Positions 25,937 through 34,894 are shown, numbered from the stretch's first letter. The stretch: 64,000 nucleotides of DNA from Streptomyces sp. XY006 (GCF_002237655.1 NZ_NOKT01000037.1:1-64000); one strand, 5' to 3'. Program-made: numbers and translations. The notes: generated from the sequence alone by a model not told the origin.

Positions 25937-27487
25937 ATGGCGGGACCCGTCCTGGAAATGCGCTCGATCGTCAAGACCTTTCCCGGCGTCAAGGCGCTGT
26001 CGGACGTCACGCTGACCGTCCGGCAGGGCGAGGTCCACGCCATCTGCGGGGAGAACGGCGCCGGCAAGTCGACCCTGATGAAGGTCCTCTCCGGCGTCCA
26101 CCCGCACGGCACGTACGAGGGCGACATCCTCTTCGAGGGAGAGGTCTGCCAGTTCAAGGACATCCGGGCCAGCGAAGAGCGCGGCATCGTGATCATCCAC
26201 CAGGAGCTGGCCCTGGTGCCCTACCTCTCGCTCGCGGAGAACATCTTCCTCGGCAACGAGCACGCCACGCGGGGGATCATCAGCTGGACCGAGACCCTGC
26301 GGCACGCCACGGAACTACTGCGCCGGGTCGGCCTGTCCGACCACCCGGACACCCGCGTCGCCGACATCGGCGTGGGCAAGCAGCAGCTCGTGGAGATCGC
26401 CAAGGCCCTGTCGAAGAAGGTGAAGCTGCTCATCCTCGACGAGCCGACCGCCGCCCTGAACGACGAGGACAGCGGCAAACTCCTGGACCTCATCCTGGAG
26501 TTGAAGAACCAGGGCATCACCTCGATCATCATCTCCCATAAGCTCAACGAGATCCGCAAGGTCGCCGACTCGGTGACCATCCTCCGCGACGGCCGGACCA
26601 TCGAGACCCTCGACGTGAAGGCGCCGGAGACCACCGAGGACCGGATCATCAGCGGCATGGTCGGCCGTGACCTGGAACACCGCTTCCCGGAGCGGTCGCC
26701 GCACGAGCCCGAGGAGGGGGCGGCCCCCGCCCTGGAGATCCGCAACTGGACGGTGCACCACCCGATCGACCAGCAGCGCAAGGTCGTCGACGACGTGTCC
26801 CTGCAGGTGCGCCGCGGTGAGATCGTCGGCATCGCGGGCCTGATGGGCGCCGGCCGCACCGAGCTCGCGATGAGCGTCTTCGGGCGCACCTACGGCCGGT
26901 ACGCGGGCGGCACGGTCCTCAAGGACGGCACGGAGATCCGGACGAAGTCCGTCCCGGAGGCGGTCAAGCACGGCATCGCCTACGTCACCGAGGACCGCAA
27001 GCACTACGGCCTCAACCTCATCGACACCATCAACCGGAACATCTCGCTGAGCGCCCTGGGCAAGGTGGCCAAGCGCGGTGTGGTCGACGAGCACGAGGAG
27101 CGGCAGGTCGCCGAGGGCTTCCGCAAGTCCATGAACATCAAGGCGCCGACCGTCTTCGAGCCGGTGGGCAAGCTGTCCGGCGGCAACCAGCAGAAGGTCG
27201 TCCTCAGCAAGTGGATCTTCTCGGGTCCGGACGTGCTGATCCTGGACGAGCCGACGCGCGGTATCGACGTCGGCGCCAAGTACGAGATCTACACGGTCAT
27301 CGACCAGCTGGCCGCCCAGGGCAAGGCGGTCGTCTTCATCTCCTCCGAGCTGCCCGAACTGCTCGGCATGTGCGACCGCATCTACACGATGGCCGCGGGG
27401 CGGCTGACGGGTGAGTTCTCGCGGGCCGAGGCCTCCCAGGAATCGCTGATGCGTCAGATGACGAAGGACAAAGAGGTATCCCGATGA
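25937..27487 (+). CDS. mmsA: Multiple-monosaccharide ABC transporter ATP-binding protein
   Basis: The 516-residue ATPase has two fused ABC domains as in CUT2 sugar importers. The first has Walker A GENGAGKS, signature-like VGKQQLVEIAKAL and Walker B LLILDEPTAAL. The second has a degenerate Walker A (GLMGAGRTE), a canonical signature LSGGNQQKVVLSKW and LILDEPTRGID. The degenerate second site is normal for this subfamily. ATG 25937 is favoured over 25922 because GGAAGG (25924-25929) lies between them at correct spacing. Its stop overlaps the permease start. Confidence 0.94.
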   Translation: MAGPVLEMRSIVKTFPGVKALSDVTLTVRQGEVHAICGENGAGKSTLMKVLSGVHPHGTYEGDILFEGEVCQFKDIRASEERGIVIIHQELALVPYLSLAENIFLGNEHATRGIISWTETLRHATELLRRVGLSDHPDTRVADIGVGKQQLVEIAKALSKKVKLLILDEPTAALNDEDSGKLLDLILELKNQGITSIIISHKLNEIRKVADSVTILRDGRTIETLDVKAPETTEDRIISGMVGRDLEHRFPERSPHEPEEGAAPALEIRNWTVHHPIDQQRKVVDDVSLQVRRGEIVGIAGLMGAGRTELAMSVFGRTYGRYAGGTVLKDGTEIRTKSVPEAVKHGIAYVTEDRKHYGLNLIDTINRNISLSALGKVAKRGVVDEHEERQVAEGFRKSMNIKAPTVFEPVGKLSGGNQQKVVLSKWIFSGPDVLILDEPTRGIDVGAKYEIYTVIDQLAAQGKAVVFISSELPELLGMCDRIYTMAAGRLTGEFSRAEASQESLMRQMTKDKEVSR

Positions 27488-28728
27488 GCACGGACGTGAC
27501 CGCCAAGAGCCCGGCCCCCGCGCCGCCGGGCAAGAGCGGAGGAGCCGCGGGCGACGGCCTGCTGGCCCTGGTGCTGGACGGCATGCGCCGCAACATGCGG
27601 CAGTACGGCATGCTGATCGCGCTGGGCCTGATCGTGGTGCTGTTCGCCGTGTGGACCGACGGCGACCTGCTGCTGCCGCGCAACGTCTCCAACCTGGTGC
27701 TGCAGAACAGCTACATCCTGATCCTGGCGATCGGCATGATGCTGGTCATCATCGCTGGCCACATCGACCTGTCGGTCGGCTCGCTGACGGCGTTCGTCGG
27801 CTCGATGGCCGCCGTGTTCATGGTCAAACAGGACATGCCGTGGCCGCTCGCGGTGGTGCTGTGCCTCGCCGTGGGCGCGGTCGCGGGCGCGGTCCAGGGG
27901 TTCTTCATCGCGTACGGCGGCATACCGTCGTTCATCGTGACCCTGGCGGGCATGCTGATCTTCCGCGGTCTGACGGAGATCTTCCTGGAGGGCCAGACCC
28001 TCGGCCCGTTCCCGGACGGGCTGCAGAAGGTCGCCAACGGCTTCCTGCCCGAGGTCGGCCCCGAGACCAACTACCACAACCTCACCCTGCTGCTGGGCTT
28101 CGCGATGATCGCCTTCGTGATCTTCCAGGAGGTCCGTGACCGCAAGCGCCAGCAGGAGTTCGCGCTCGACGTCCCGCCCGCCAAGCTGTTCCTGCTGAAG
28201 CTGGTCGCGATCGGCGCCGCCATCCTGACGCTGACGCTGCTGCTGGCCAGCTACAAGGGCGCCCCGATCGTGCTGCTCATCCTGGGCGTGCTGCTCGTCG
28301 GCTTCGGCTACGTGATGCGCAACGCGATCATCGGCCGGCACATCTACGCGATCGGCGGCAACCTCCCGGCGGCCAAGCTGTCGGGTGTGAAGGACAAGAA
28401 GGTCACCTTCCTGGTCTTCCTGAACATGGGCATGCTCGCGGCCCTGGCGGGTCTGGTCTTCGCCGCCCGCTTCAACGCGGCCTCTCCCAAGGCCGGCCTC
28501 AACTTCGAACTGGAGGCGATCGCGGCCTCGTTCATCGGCGGCGCGTCGATGAGCGGCGGTGTGGGCACCGTCCTCGGCGCGATCATCGGCGGTCTGGTCC
28601 TGGGCGTGCTGAACAACGGCATGAACCTCGTCGGCATCGGCACCGACTGGCAGCAGGTCATCAAGGGCCTGGTGCTCCTGGCGGCCGTCGGCTTCGACGT
28701 GTGGAACAAGCGCAAGGTCGGTTCGTAA
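27484..28728 (+). CDS. mmsB: Multiple-monosaccharide ABC transporter permease
   Basis: The 414-residue inner-membrane protein has about ten transmembrane segments and the CUT2 permease block GHIDLSVGSLTAFVG. A basic cytoplasmic loop around residues 215-235 (RDRKRQQEFALDV) is typical of the longer MmsB/GguB branch. ATG 27484 overlaps the ATPase stop by four bases, so the two subunits are translationally coupled. A hairpin follows 8 bases after the stop. Confidence 0.94.
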   Translation: MSTDVTAKSPAPAPPGKSGGAAGDGLLALVLDGMRRNMRQYGMLIALGLIVVLFAVWTDGDLLLPRNVSNLVLQNSYILILAIGMMLVIIAGHIDLSVGSLTAFVGSMAAVFMVKQDMPWPLAVVLCLAVGAVAGAVQGFFIAYGGIPSFIVTLAGMLIFRGLTEIFLEGQTLGPFPDGLQKVANGFLPEVGPETNYHNLTLLLGFAMIAFVIFQEVRDRKRQQEFALDVPPAKLFLLKLVAIGAAILTLTLLLASYKGAPIVLLILGVLLVGFGYVMRNAIIGRHIYAIGGNLPAAKLSGVKDKKVTFLVFLNMGMLAALAGLVFAARFNAASPKAGLNFELEAIAASFIGGASMSGGVGTVLGAIIGGLVLGVLNNGMNLVGIGTDWQQVIKGLVLLAAVGFDVWNKRKVGS

Positions 28729-28736
28729 GTCCATCG

Positions 28737-28761
28737 GGGCCCCGCCGGAGTGGCGGGGCCC
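28737..28761 (+). terminator. Hairpin after the permease gene
   Basis: GGGCCCCGCC (28737-28746) pairs with GGCGGGGCCC (28752-28761) over a 5-base loop, then TCTCCTTAT. It lies between the permease and the exported epimerase and could terminate partially or set relative expression. Confidence 0.7.
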
Positions 28762-28785
28762 TCTCCTTATACGGGAGCCGCACAC

Positions 28786-29934
28786 ATGGAACTGAACAGA
28801 CGCACGGTCATCGCGGGAGCCGCGGCGGCGGGCATGGCCGCCACCGCGTTCGGCGGCACGGCGCACGCCACGGGAGGCAGGAAGCCGGTGAAGACGCTCT
28901 TCGGCAAGCTCGCCGACGGCACCAAGGTCCACAGCTGGTCGCTGGAGAACGGCGGCACCCGCCTGAAGGTCCTCTCCTACGGCGGCATCGTGCAGTCCCT
29001 GGAGATCCCCGACCGCCGAGGCCGCTACGCCAACGTCTCCGCCGGCTTCGACAACATCGAGGACTACGTCGCCAAGAGCCCGTACTTCGGCGCCCTGATC
29101 GGCCGGTACGGCAACCGCATAGGCCAGGGCAGGTTCACGCTCGACGGCAAGAACTACCAGCTGTCCGTCAACGACGGCGAGCAGAGCCTGCACGGCGGCG
29201 CCCAGGGCTTCGACAAGCGCGTCTGGGACGTGGAGCCGTTCGTGCAGGGCTCCGACGTCGGCCTGCACCTGTACTACACGAGCGTCGACGGGGAGATGGG
29301 CTACCCGGGCACGCTGAGGACGAAGGTGACGTACACCCTCACCCGGCACGGCGACTGGCGCATCGACTACGAGGCCACCACCGACAAGGCCACCGTCGTC
29401 AACCTCACCAGCCACGTCTACTGGAACCTGGCCGGCGAGGGCAGCGGCACGATCGAGGACCACGAGCTGCAGATCGCCGCCTCCCGCTACACGCCCACCG
29501 ACGCGGGCCTGATCCCCACGGGCGAGCTGGCGAAGGTCGCGGGCACCCCGTTCGACTTCCGCAAGGCCAAGCCGATCGGCCGGGACATCCGCGTCTCCCA
29601 CCCGCAGCTGGTGACCGCCAAGGGCTTCGACCACAACTGGGTCCTGGACAAGGGCATCACCGCCCGGCCCGAGCACGTGGCCACCCTGCGCGACCCGTCC
29701 TCCGGCCGCACGCTGAGGATCTCCACCAACGAGCCGGGCCTGCAGTTCTACTCCGGCAACTTCCTCGACGGCACGCTCACCGGCCCGTCCGGCCGCATCT
29801 ACCGGCAGGGCGACGCGCTGTGCCTGGAGACGCAGCACTTCCCGGACTCGCCGAACAAGCCGTCGTTCCCGTCGACGGTGCTGCGGCCCGGGCAGACGTA
29901 CCGGACGACGACGCTCCACACCTTCGGCCACTGA
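28786..29934 (+). CDS. Tat-exported aldose 1-epimerase
   Basis: The 382-residue GalM-fold protein carries a twin-arginine signal (NRRTVIAGAAAAG, R5-R6, cleavage near AHA). Catalytic residues match the cytosolic homologue: LHGG, the histidine in LTSHVYWNL and the glutamate in CLETQHFPDSPN. Outside the cell it would speed anomer interconversion so that the neighbouring ABC transporter receives its preferred anomer (inference from context). ATG 28786 follows GGGAG. Confidence 0.9.
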   Translation: MELNRRTVIAGAAAAGMAATAFGGTAHATGGRKPVKTLFGKLADGTKVHSWSLENGGTRLKVLSYGGIVQSLEIPDRRGRYANVSAGFDNIEDYVAKSPYFGALIGRYGNRIGQGRFTLDGKNYQLSVNDGEQSLHGGAQGFDKRVWDVEPFVQGSDVGLHLYYTSVDGEMGYPGTLRTKVTYTLTRHGDWRIDYEATTDKATVVNLTSHVYWNLAGEGSGTIEDHELQIAASRYTPTDAGLIPTGELAKVAGTPFDFRKAKPIGRDIRVSHPQLVTAKGFDHNWVLDKGITARPEHVATLRDPSSGRTLRISTNEPGLQFYSGNFLDGTLTGPSGRIYRQGDALCLETQHFPDSPNKPSFPSTVLRPGQTYRTTTLHTFGH

Positions 29935-30023
29935 CCGGCACCTCCGGCCGTCTTCACAGGTGGCACACAACTTCCTGAGGGAAGCCTCGGTGGTTGAACG
30001 TCGTCACCCGGGTCTCCGTATGT

Positions 30024-30059
30024 AAGGGCGGCCCGCGCTCCCCCGCGCGGGCCGCCCTT
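30024..30059 (+). terminator. Strong terminator after the exported epimerase
   Basis: AAGGGCGGCCCGCGC (30024-30038) pairs perfectly with 30045-30059 over a TCCCCC loop, giving a 15-bp stem between the sugar-import genes and the aminotransferase. Confidence 0.85.
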
Positions 30060-30110
30060 GAACGTCGGGTCCGGCCGTCCCCCAACGGGCCCGCCCCATA
30101 CGGAGGTTCC

Positions 30111-31850
30111 ATGGCCGACAACGTCACGTCGCTGTTCCGCAGTACCGCGGCCCACAGCCCGTCGATGGCGGCTCTGACACGCGAGGGCGGCGAGGGAGCC
30201 GGCCCCGTGGACTTCTGTATCCCCTGCAACCCCTACTTCCCCACCCCGGCCATGTTCGAGGACATGGCGGGCAAGCTGCGCGACATCATCACCTACTACC
30301 CGAGCAGCGCCGACACCATCACGGCCGAGCTGTGCAGCCTGCTCCAACTGCCGCCGCAGTGCGTCGCCATGGGCAACGGCTCGACCGAGCTGATCACCTG
30401 GATCGACCATCTGCTGGTCCGCGAGTCCCTCGCCATCCCCGTCCCCACGTTCGGCCGCTGGACCGACCAGCCCATGGAGACCGGCAAGCGGGTCGACATG
30501 TTCCCGCTCCAGGAGTCCAGCGGCTTCGCCCTCGACCTCGCGCAGTACGCCGAGTTCATCCGCGCCCGCGGCACCCGGGTCGCCGTGATCTGCAACCCGA
30601 ACAACCCCGACGGCGGTTTCCTGCACAAGCACGCCGTCGTGCAGTTCATGGACGCCATGGCCGACCTCGACCTCGTCGTGATCGACGAGTCGTTCCTGGA
30701 GTTCGCGGACGCCGAGGCCGAACCCTCCGTCGTGCAGGAGGCGATGCTCCGCCCCAACGTCGTCGTGCTGCGCAGCCTCGGCAAGAACTTCGGCCTGCAC
30801 GGCATCCGCTTCGGCTACCTCGTCGCCAACCCGGCGCTCGCGGGCCGGGTCCGCTCCATGCTCCCGAAGTGGAACCTCAACTCCTTCGCCGAGCACGTCG
30901 TCTTCATGCTCAAGGAGCACGGCGCCGAGTACGCGCAGAGCCTGCAGCAGGTGCGCCGGGACCGCCTCGACATGGCGAGCCAGCTCTCCGCGCTGCCCGG
31001 CCTGACGGTCTACCCCTCTCAGGGCAACTTCCTCTTCGTGCGCCTCCCCGTGGGCGCCGAAGGCACCGTGGTCCGGGACCGCATGCTCACCGAGCACCGG
31101 ATCCTGGTCCGCGAGTGCGGCAACAAGATCGGTTCGTCCAGCCGCTTCCTGCGTCTCGTGGTGCGCCCCCAGGTGGACGTGCGTCGCCTGGTGTCCGGCC
31201 TGGAACAGGTGCTCTACGGGACGTCCAGGAGGGGAGCCGCCGTACCCGAGCTGGGCAACGGGACCAGCTACAGCTCGGGTACGGCGGCCGTGGACCGGCT
31301 GGTGAGCGAGACGAACGGCTCGGGCACGCGGGGGCTGGCGGCGCAGGCCATGGCGGCCGGCGGCCCCGCGCCCGCCGCGGCACCGGCCGCCGCGAGCACG
31401 GGTCTCGGCGGCCCGGATCCCGGTGGTCAGGGCCTCGCCCCCGCTCCGGCGGCCGCGAGCATCGGCGGCCCCGGGCTCGCCCCGGCGCCGGCACCCGCTC
31501 CGGCCACCGGCGTCGGCATGCCGCTCCCCGCCGCCGCGTCCGCCGTGCCGGCGGGTGCGGGCGGCGGGATGCCGATGCCGGCCGCGGCACAGATGCCGCA
31601 GCCGCAACCGCAACCCCAGCCGGTCCCGCAGATGCCGCAGCCGCAGGTGCCCCAGCCCCAGGTACCGCAGCCGGCGCCCCAGCCGGTGGCCGCGCCCTTC
31701 ACCGGGCCCACGCCGCCCGGTGTACCGGCCCGCGGGGGCCTGACGGCCGCGCAGGTCCGGGGTACGAACGGACTGACACCGGCGCCGGCCACGGGATGGC
31801 CCGCCGCGCAGAGCTGGCCGAACGCGGCGGGAATGGGTCAGGCGGGGTAG
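30111..31850 (+). CDS. PLP-dependent aminotransferase with a long Pro/Gln/Ala-rich tail
   Basis: A class I/II aminotransferase-fold domain, about residues 30-385, most like histidinol-phosphate aminotransferase or the CobD decarboxylase. It has ICNPNNPDGG (about 160-169), VVIDESFLEF (D192) and the PLP lysine K225 in RSLGKNFGLHG. It continues into about 190 residues of low-complexity Ala/Pro/Gln/Gly, including MPQPQPQPQPVPQ and repeated QVPQPQ. A normal family member stops near residue 385. Total length is 579 residues. ATG 30111 follows GGAGG. The tail is in frame and keeps coding-like composition, so it does not look like a lost stop codon. Substrate unknown. Confidence 0.88.
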   Translation: MADNVTSLFRSTAAHSPSMAALTREGGEGAGPVDFCIPCNPYFPTPAMFEDMAGKLRDIITYYPSSADTITAELCSLLQLPPQCVAMGNGSTELITWIDHLLVRESLAIPVPTFGRWTDQPMETGKRVDMFPLQESSGFALDLAQYAEFIRARGTRVAVICNPNNPDGGFLHKHAVVQFMDAMADLDLVVIDESFLEFADAEAEPSVVQEAMLRPNVVVLRSLGKNFGLHGIRFGYLVANPALAGRVRSMLPKWNLNSFAEHVVFMLKEHGAEYAQSLQQVRRDRLDMASQLSALPGLTVYPSQGNFLFVRLPVGAEGTVVRDRMLTEHRILVRECGNKIGSSSRFLRLVVRPQVDVRRLVSGLEQVLYGTSRRGAAVPELGNGTSYSSGTAAVDRLVSETNGSGTRGLAAQAMAAGGPAPAAAPAAASTGLGGPDPGGQGLAPAPAAASIGGPGLAPAPAPAPATGVGMPLPAAASAVPAGAGGGMPMPAAAQMPQPQPQPQPVPQMPQPQVPQPQVPQPAPQPVAAPFTGPTPPGVPARGGLTAAQVRGTNGLTPAPATGWPAAQSWPNAAGMGQAG

Positions 31851-31926
31851 CGCGGCGGCCGGTCGTGCGGTCCACGGGCGGCAGTGGGCGACGGGCCGAC
31901 GCTGCTCCGGTTCAGCAGCCGCAGGC

Positions 31927-32385
31927 CTATCCCTCGACGTCGAGCGCCGTCCCGTAGAGCCGGTCCACCCGCAGCCGGATGACGACCCGCCGCTCGTCGA
32001 CCAGCTGCCCCAGGAACGCGTCCTCGTCCTGCGGCACGGCATCCGCCGGGATCATCGCGAGCAGTTCCCGGCCGACCGCGTCCCCGGGGACGGACGTGAC
32101 CTCGGAGACCTCCGCCTCTCCCTCGGCGACGGCGAACGACCAGACGTCCCGGCCCTGCACGTGCAGCGCCGCATGGGGTTCGCGGCGCAGGTGCGTGACC
32201 TTGACGCGGTCGGCCGTGGTCGAGAACCGCAGCGTGCGGGACTCGGCGTCCCAGCTGTACGCCATGGTGGTCAGGTGAGGACGGCCACTGCGCTTGACGG
32301 TGGCGAGCGTGCCGAAGCGCTGCGCGGCGAGCAGATCGGAGAGGGCCTCGTCGGACAGGAGGCGGGGCGTCGGTCTGTCAGTCAT
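31927..32385 (-). CDS. PPOX-class F420/FMN-dependent enzyme
   Basis: The 152-residue protein has the split-barrel pyridoxamine-phosphate-oxidase fold (RFGTLATVKRSGRPHLTTMAYSW), of the type often using F420 or FMN in actinobacteria to reduce small molecules. ATG 32385 is the sensible start; the frame is open far upstream only because of high GC. It lies 28 bases downstream of the RsbW-like gene on the same strand, so the two may share a transcript. Confidence 0.85.
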   Translation of the reverse strand: MTDRPTPRLLSDEALSDLLAAQRFGTLATVKRSGRPHLTTMAYSWDAESRTLRFSTTADRVKVTHLRREPHAALHVQGRDVWSFAVAEGEAEVSEVTSVPGDAVGRELLAMIPADAVPQDEDAFLGQLVDERRVVIRLRVDRLYGTALDVEG

Positions 32386-32413
32386 GCCATCACCAACACC
32401 GCTGCGCTGCACG

Positions 32414-32896
32414 TCATTTCGGGTCGGGTACGCCGATCCATTCCGGCAGGTCGATCTCCGCTCGCACGGTCTTGCCGGGCGGCTCGCCGTCGAGCACCTC
32501 CCAGCGGGCGGCGAGCGCGTCGACGAGGACGAACCCGCGGCCGTGCTCGTCGAGGGATGGAGGGGTCCGTACGGCACCGGGCCTGGGCGGACGCGGCGGC
32601 CCACTGCGGGAATCGGCCACCTCGACCCGGACACGGCCCGGCCCGAGCTCCAGCCGCAGCGCGAAGTCCCGCCCCGCCACACGCCCGTGCGTCACGGCGT
32701 TCGCCGCCAGCTCGGCCACGATGGCGCCGACCGCGTCGGAGACGTCCGTTCCGTAGGGGATGCCCCAGGAGTGCAGCTGGTTCAGCGTGAGCCGGCGGGC
32801 GAGCCGGGCGCCGCGCGGAGTGGAGCTGAGGCGCTGCTTGAACACACGTACGGTGACCGGAGGTGGGGCGGTCCTGGGGGTGATCGGCGCTGTCAT
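32414..32896 (-). CDS. RsbW-like ATP-binding protein (HATPase_c, anti-sigma type)
   Basis: The 160-residue protein is a GHKL ATPase of the anti-sigma/serine-kinase type, with N-box ELAANAVTH (E62, N65), DSRSG (D95) and the G-box EHGRGFVLVDAL. Proteins like this occur in many copies in Streptomyces beside XRE and DUF397 genes, as in the whiJ and abaA regions. They may bind sigma factors or the XRE partner. It is divergent from the XRE gene across a 27-bp palindrome. Confidence 0.9.
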   Translation of the reverse strand: MTAPITPRTAPPPVTVRVFKQRLSSTPRGARLARRLTLNQLHSWGIPYGTDVSDAVGAIVAELAANAVTHGRVAGRDFALRLELGPGRVRVEVADSRSGPPRPPRPGAVRTPPSLDEHGRGFVLVDALAARWEVLDGEPPGKTVRAEIDLPEWIGVPDPK

Positions 32897-32940
32897 GCGC
32901 CCAATGTGACGTGCGGGGCCGCCGATTCTCCAGGCCAGAG

Positions 32941-32967
32941 CCGCGTACGCTGCGGCAGCGTACGCGG
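32941..32967. promoter_or_regulatory. Perfect 27-bp palindrome in the divergent promoter, likely XRE operator
   Basis: CCGCGTACGCTGC (32941-32953) and its exact complement GCAGCGTACGCGG (32955-32967) flank a single G. It is midway between the starts of the RsbW-like gene and the XRE gene. Both orientations would be controlled by one dimer bound here. Confidence 0.8.
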
Positions 32968-33025
32968 TCACGGACTGGACAGTACTGATGACGGCCCGTA
33001 ACCATGCTGCGGGAGGTGACCGACA

Positions 33026-33868
33026 GTGGTCGATGGCATGGTGGGGACGGGCACGGGTGGCGAGCCGGAGTCGTCGGACAGTCTGCGGACGTTCGGGGCG
33101 GTGGTCCAGGGCTTGCGCGAACACGCCGGGCTGAGCCGGGAGGAGTTCGGAGAACTGGTGCGGTTCTCCAAACACACGGTGGCCTCGGTGGAGTTGGGGA
33201 GGCGGATGCCGGATCCCACTTTCGTGGCACGCGCGGAGGAGGCCTTGGGTTTGGCGGGGGTCCTCCAGAAGGCAGCGGGACGTCTGGAGCGGCAGCCAGG
33301 GCTGGCGGCGTGGTTCCGACGGTGGGCTCAGCTGGAGCAGTTGGCGATCACCCTGTACACGTACGAGTGCCGCATGGTCCCGGGCCTTCTTCAAACAGAG
33401 GCCTACGCTCGTCAGCTGTTCGTCGACGAGCTGCCCCCGCTGGGCGACGAGCAGATCGAGGCTCAGTGGACTGCGCGCGCCGAACGACAACGGCTGTTGC
33501 GGGAACGACCGAACACCGCCTTCAGCTTCATTCTCGAGGAGCATCTGTTCCTACGGCTCACAGGGGGGACGCGGGTCACTCGAGATCTCATCGACCACGT
33601 GTTGGGAATTGCCCAGCTGCGCAACGTCGAGGTTCAGGTGATGCCGTTGAGGCGGGAGTCGCATGCGGGGCTACACGGTCCTATGCAACTGCTGGAGACC
33701 CCGGAGAACCACTGGTTCTCCTACCTCGAAGGACAGCAGAACGGCCAGCTGGTCAGCGACCGGAAAGTAGTCAGCGTGCTGCAAAGGCGGTATGCCAGGA
33801 TGCGAGCACAGGCTCTCTCCTTCTCAGACTCCGTGAGCCTGTTGCAGCGCTTGCGAGGAGACTTATGA
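33026..33868 (+). CDS. XRE-family regulator with DUF5753 sensor domain (WhiJ-like)
   Basis: The 280-residue protein has an N-terminal helix-turn-helix (about residues 22-78, LREHAGLSREEFGELVRFSK and the following VELGRRMPDP) and a C-terminal DUF5753 domain. This is the layout of WhiJ-type developmental regulators in Streptomyces. GTG 33026 follows GGGAGG by nine bases. It overlaps the DUF397 gene by four bases. Third-position GC is slightly lower in this gene than in its neighbours (for example TTGGGAATTGCCCAG), as seen in many such modules. Confidence 0.92.
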   Translation: MVDGMVGTGTGGEPESSDSLRTFGAVVQGLREHAGLSREEFGELVRFSKHTVASVELGRRMPDPTFVARAEEALGLAGVLQKAAGRLERQPGLAAWFRRWAQLEQLAITLYTYECRMVPGLLQTEAYARQLFVDELPPLGDEQIEAQWTARAERQRLLRERPNTAFSFILEEHLFLRLTGGTRVTRDLIDHVLGIAQLRNVEVQVMPLRRESHAGLHGPMQLLETPENHWFSYLEGQQNGQLVSDRKVVSVLQRRYARMRAQALSFSDSVSLLQRLRGDL

Positions 33869-34047
33869 GCACCAGCGAACTGGCGTGGTTCAAGTCGAGC
33901 TACAGCAGCAGCGGTTCCGGCGACTGCCTGGAGGTCGCCACCCGCCCGGACACCATCCACATCCGGGACTCCAAGAACCGTCAGGGTCCCGAACTCCGGC
34001 TCTCCCCCACGGCCTGGTCCGCCTTCCTCACGCACGCCGGCAAGTAA
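33865..34047 (+). CDS. DUF397 small protein
   Basis: The 60-residue protein has the full DUF397 pattern: LAWFKSSYSSSGSGDCLEVA, then IHIRDSKNRQGPELRLSP and AWSAFLTHAGK. BldB belongs to this family. DUF397 proteins are encoded next to XRE regulators and are thought to modulate them, in some cases as a toxin-antitoxin-like pair. ATG 33865 overlaps the XRE stop codon (ATGA), with GAGGAG upstream. Confidence 0.95.
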   Translation: MSTSELAWFKSSYSSSGSGDCLEVATRPDTIHIRDSKNRQGPELRLSPTAWSAFLTHAGK

Positions 34048-34342
34048 CCGGGCCCACCGGTCCCCCCAGCCAGCCGCCATGCCGCTCGGCGCGAGTGGCG
34101 CCGCCCCCCACCCACCGTTCGCCGCCAAGCCGGCCCGGCGTGCAGGGGAGGCGCGAGCGCGCCCCCGGAACGCCGACCGGGCCGCTCCTCGCTTCTCTCC
34201 CGTGCTGGAGGGGGCCGAGTCAAGGGTGGCCCGCACGGTCATCGCCGAAGGCGACGCGCAGCGCCCCTTACTCGGCGCACAGAAGCACGACACTCACAGG
34301 AAGCGAGCGGCCCCGACAGCGCCTCTCAAGGGAACAGCACCC
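34048..34342. other. Intergenic region, nothing recognised
   Basis: This 295-base gap between the DUF397 gene and the convergent YciI gene holds no supportable gene. A short inverted repeat, GGCGC-GAGTG-GCGCC, near 34087-34101 could act as a weak terminator for the XRE-DUF397 unit. Confidence 0.4.
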
Positions 34343-34894
34343 TCACCTCCGCCCTCCGAACTCCCACTCGTGCACCTCGACCTCCGCATACGCGCCCCGG
34401 GTAAGGACCGCACCCGCCGCCTCCGCGTCCGCCGCCCGGACCAGTGCCGCCGTACCCACCCACACCTCACCGTCGTCGGACAGCAGCGGCCCGTACGCGA
34501 TCAGGTCGTCCGCCAGGGACCCCGGCACGTCGAGATCCGCGCCGTCCCCCGAGCCGAACCCGAGCACGAGGTACCGCTTCCCGCCCGCCCGGCCGCCGGG
34601 GAACTCCCACATGGTCCGGCCCAGCAGATTCCGCCACCGCCGCAGCAGCACGTCCCGGTACACCCCGGCCTGCTGGTTGGGCTCGTCGAAGGCGAACGCC
34701 CGGGCCGCGGCGGGATCCGGAAGGTCCACGATGTGGACACTGCCCGTGGGGGTCTCGCCGTCCGCTGCGAAGGTGGGGCCGCGGGCGATCAGCTCCTCCG
34801 CGTACCGGTCCATGTAGGCCCAGTGCGCCTCCCCCAGCGCCAGTCGCAGCGGCAGGGACCCGGGCCGGTCGCGGTGATAGCAGAAGAACTCCAT
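34343..34894 (-). CDS. YciI family protein, apparently duplicated
   Basis: The 183-residue protein has an N-terminal YciI-like ferredoxin fold (MEFFCYHRDRPGSLPLR, HWAYMDRYAEELIARGP, then SVHIVDLPDPAAARAF). A second, weaker copy follows in the C-terminal half (DDLIAYGPLLSDDGEVWVG, then AALVRAADAEAAGAVL). Typical YciI proteins are about 95 residues, so this looks like a fused pair. Biochemical role unknown. Confidence 0.8.
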   Translation of the reverse strand: MEFFCYHRDRPGSLPLRLALGEAHWAYMDRYAEELIARGPTFAADGETPTGSVHIVDLPDPAAARAFAFDEPNQQAGVYRDVLLRRWRNLLGRTMWEFPGGRAGGKRYLVLGFGSGDGADLDVPGSLADDLIAYGPLLSDDGEVWVGTAALVRAADAEAAGAVLTRGAYAEVEVHEWEFGGRR

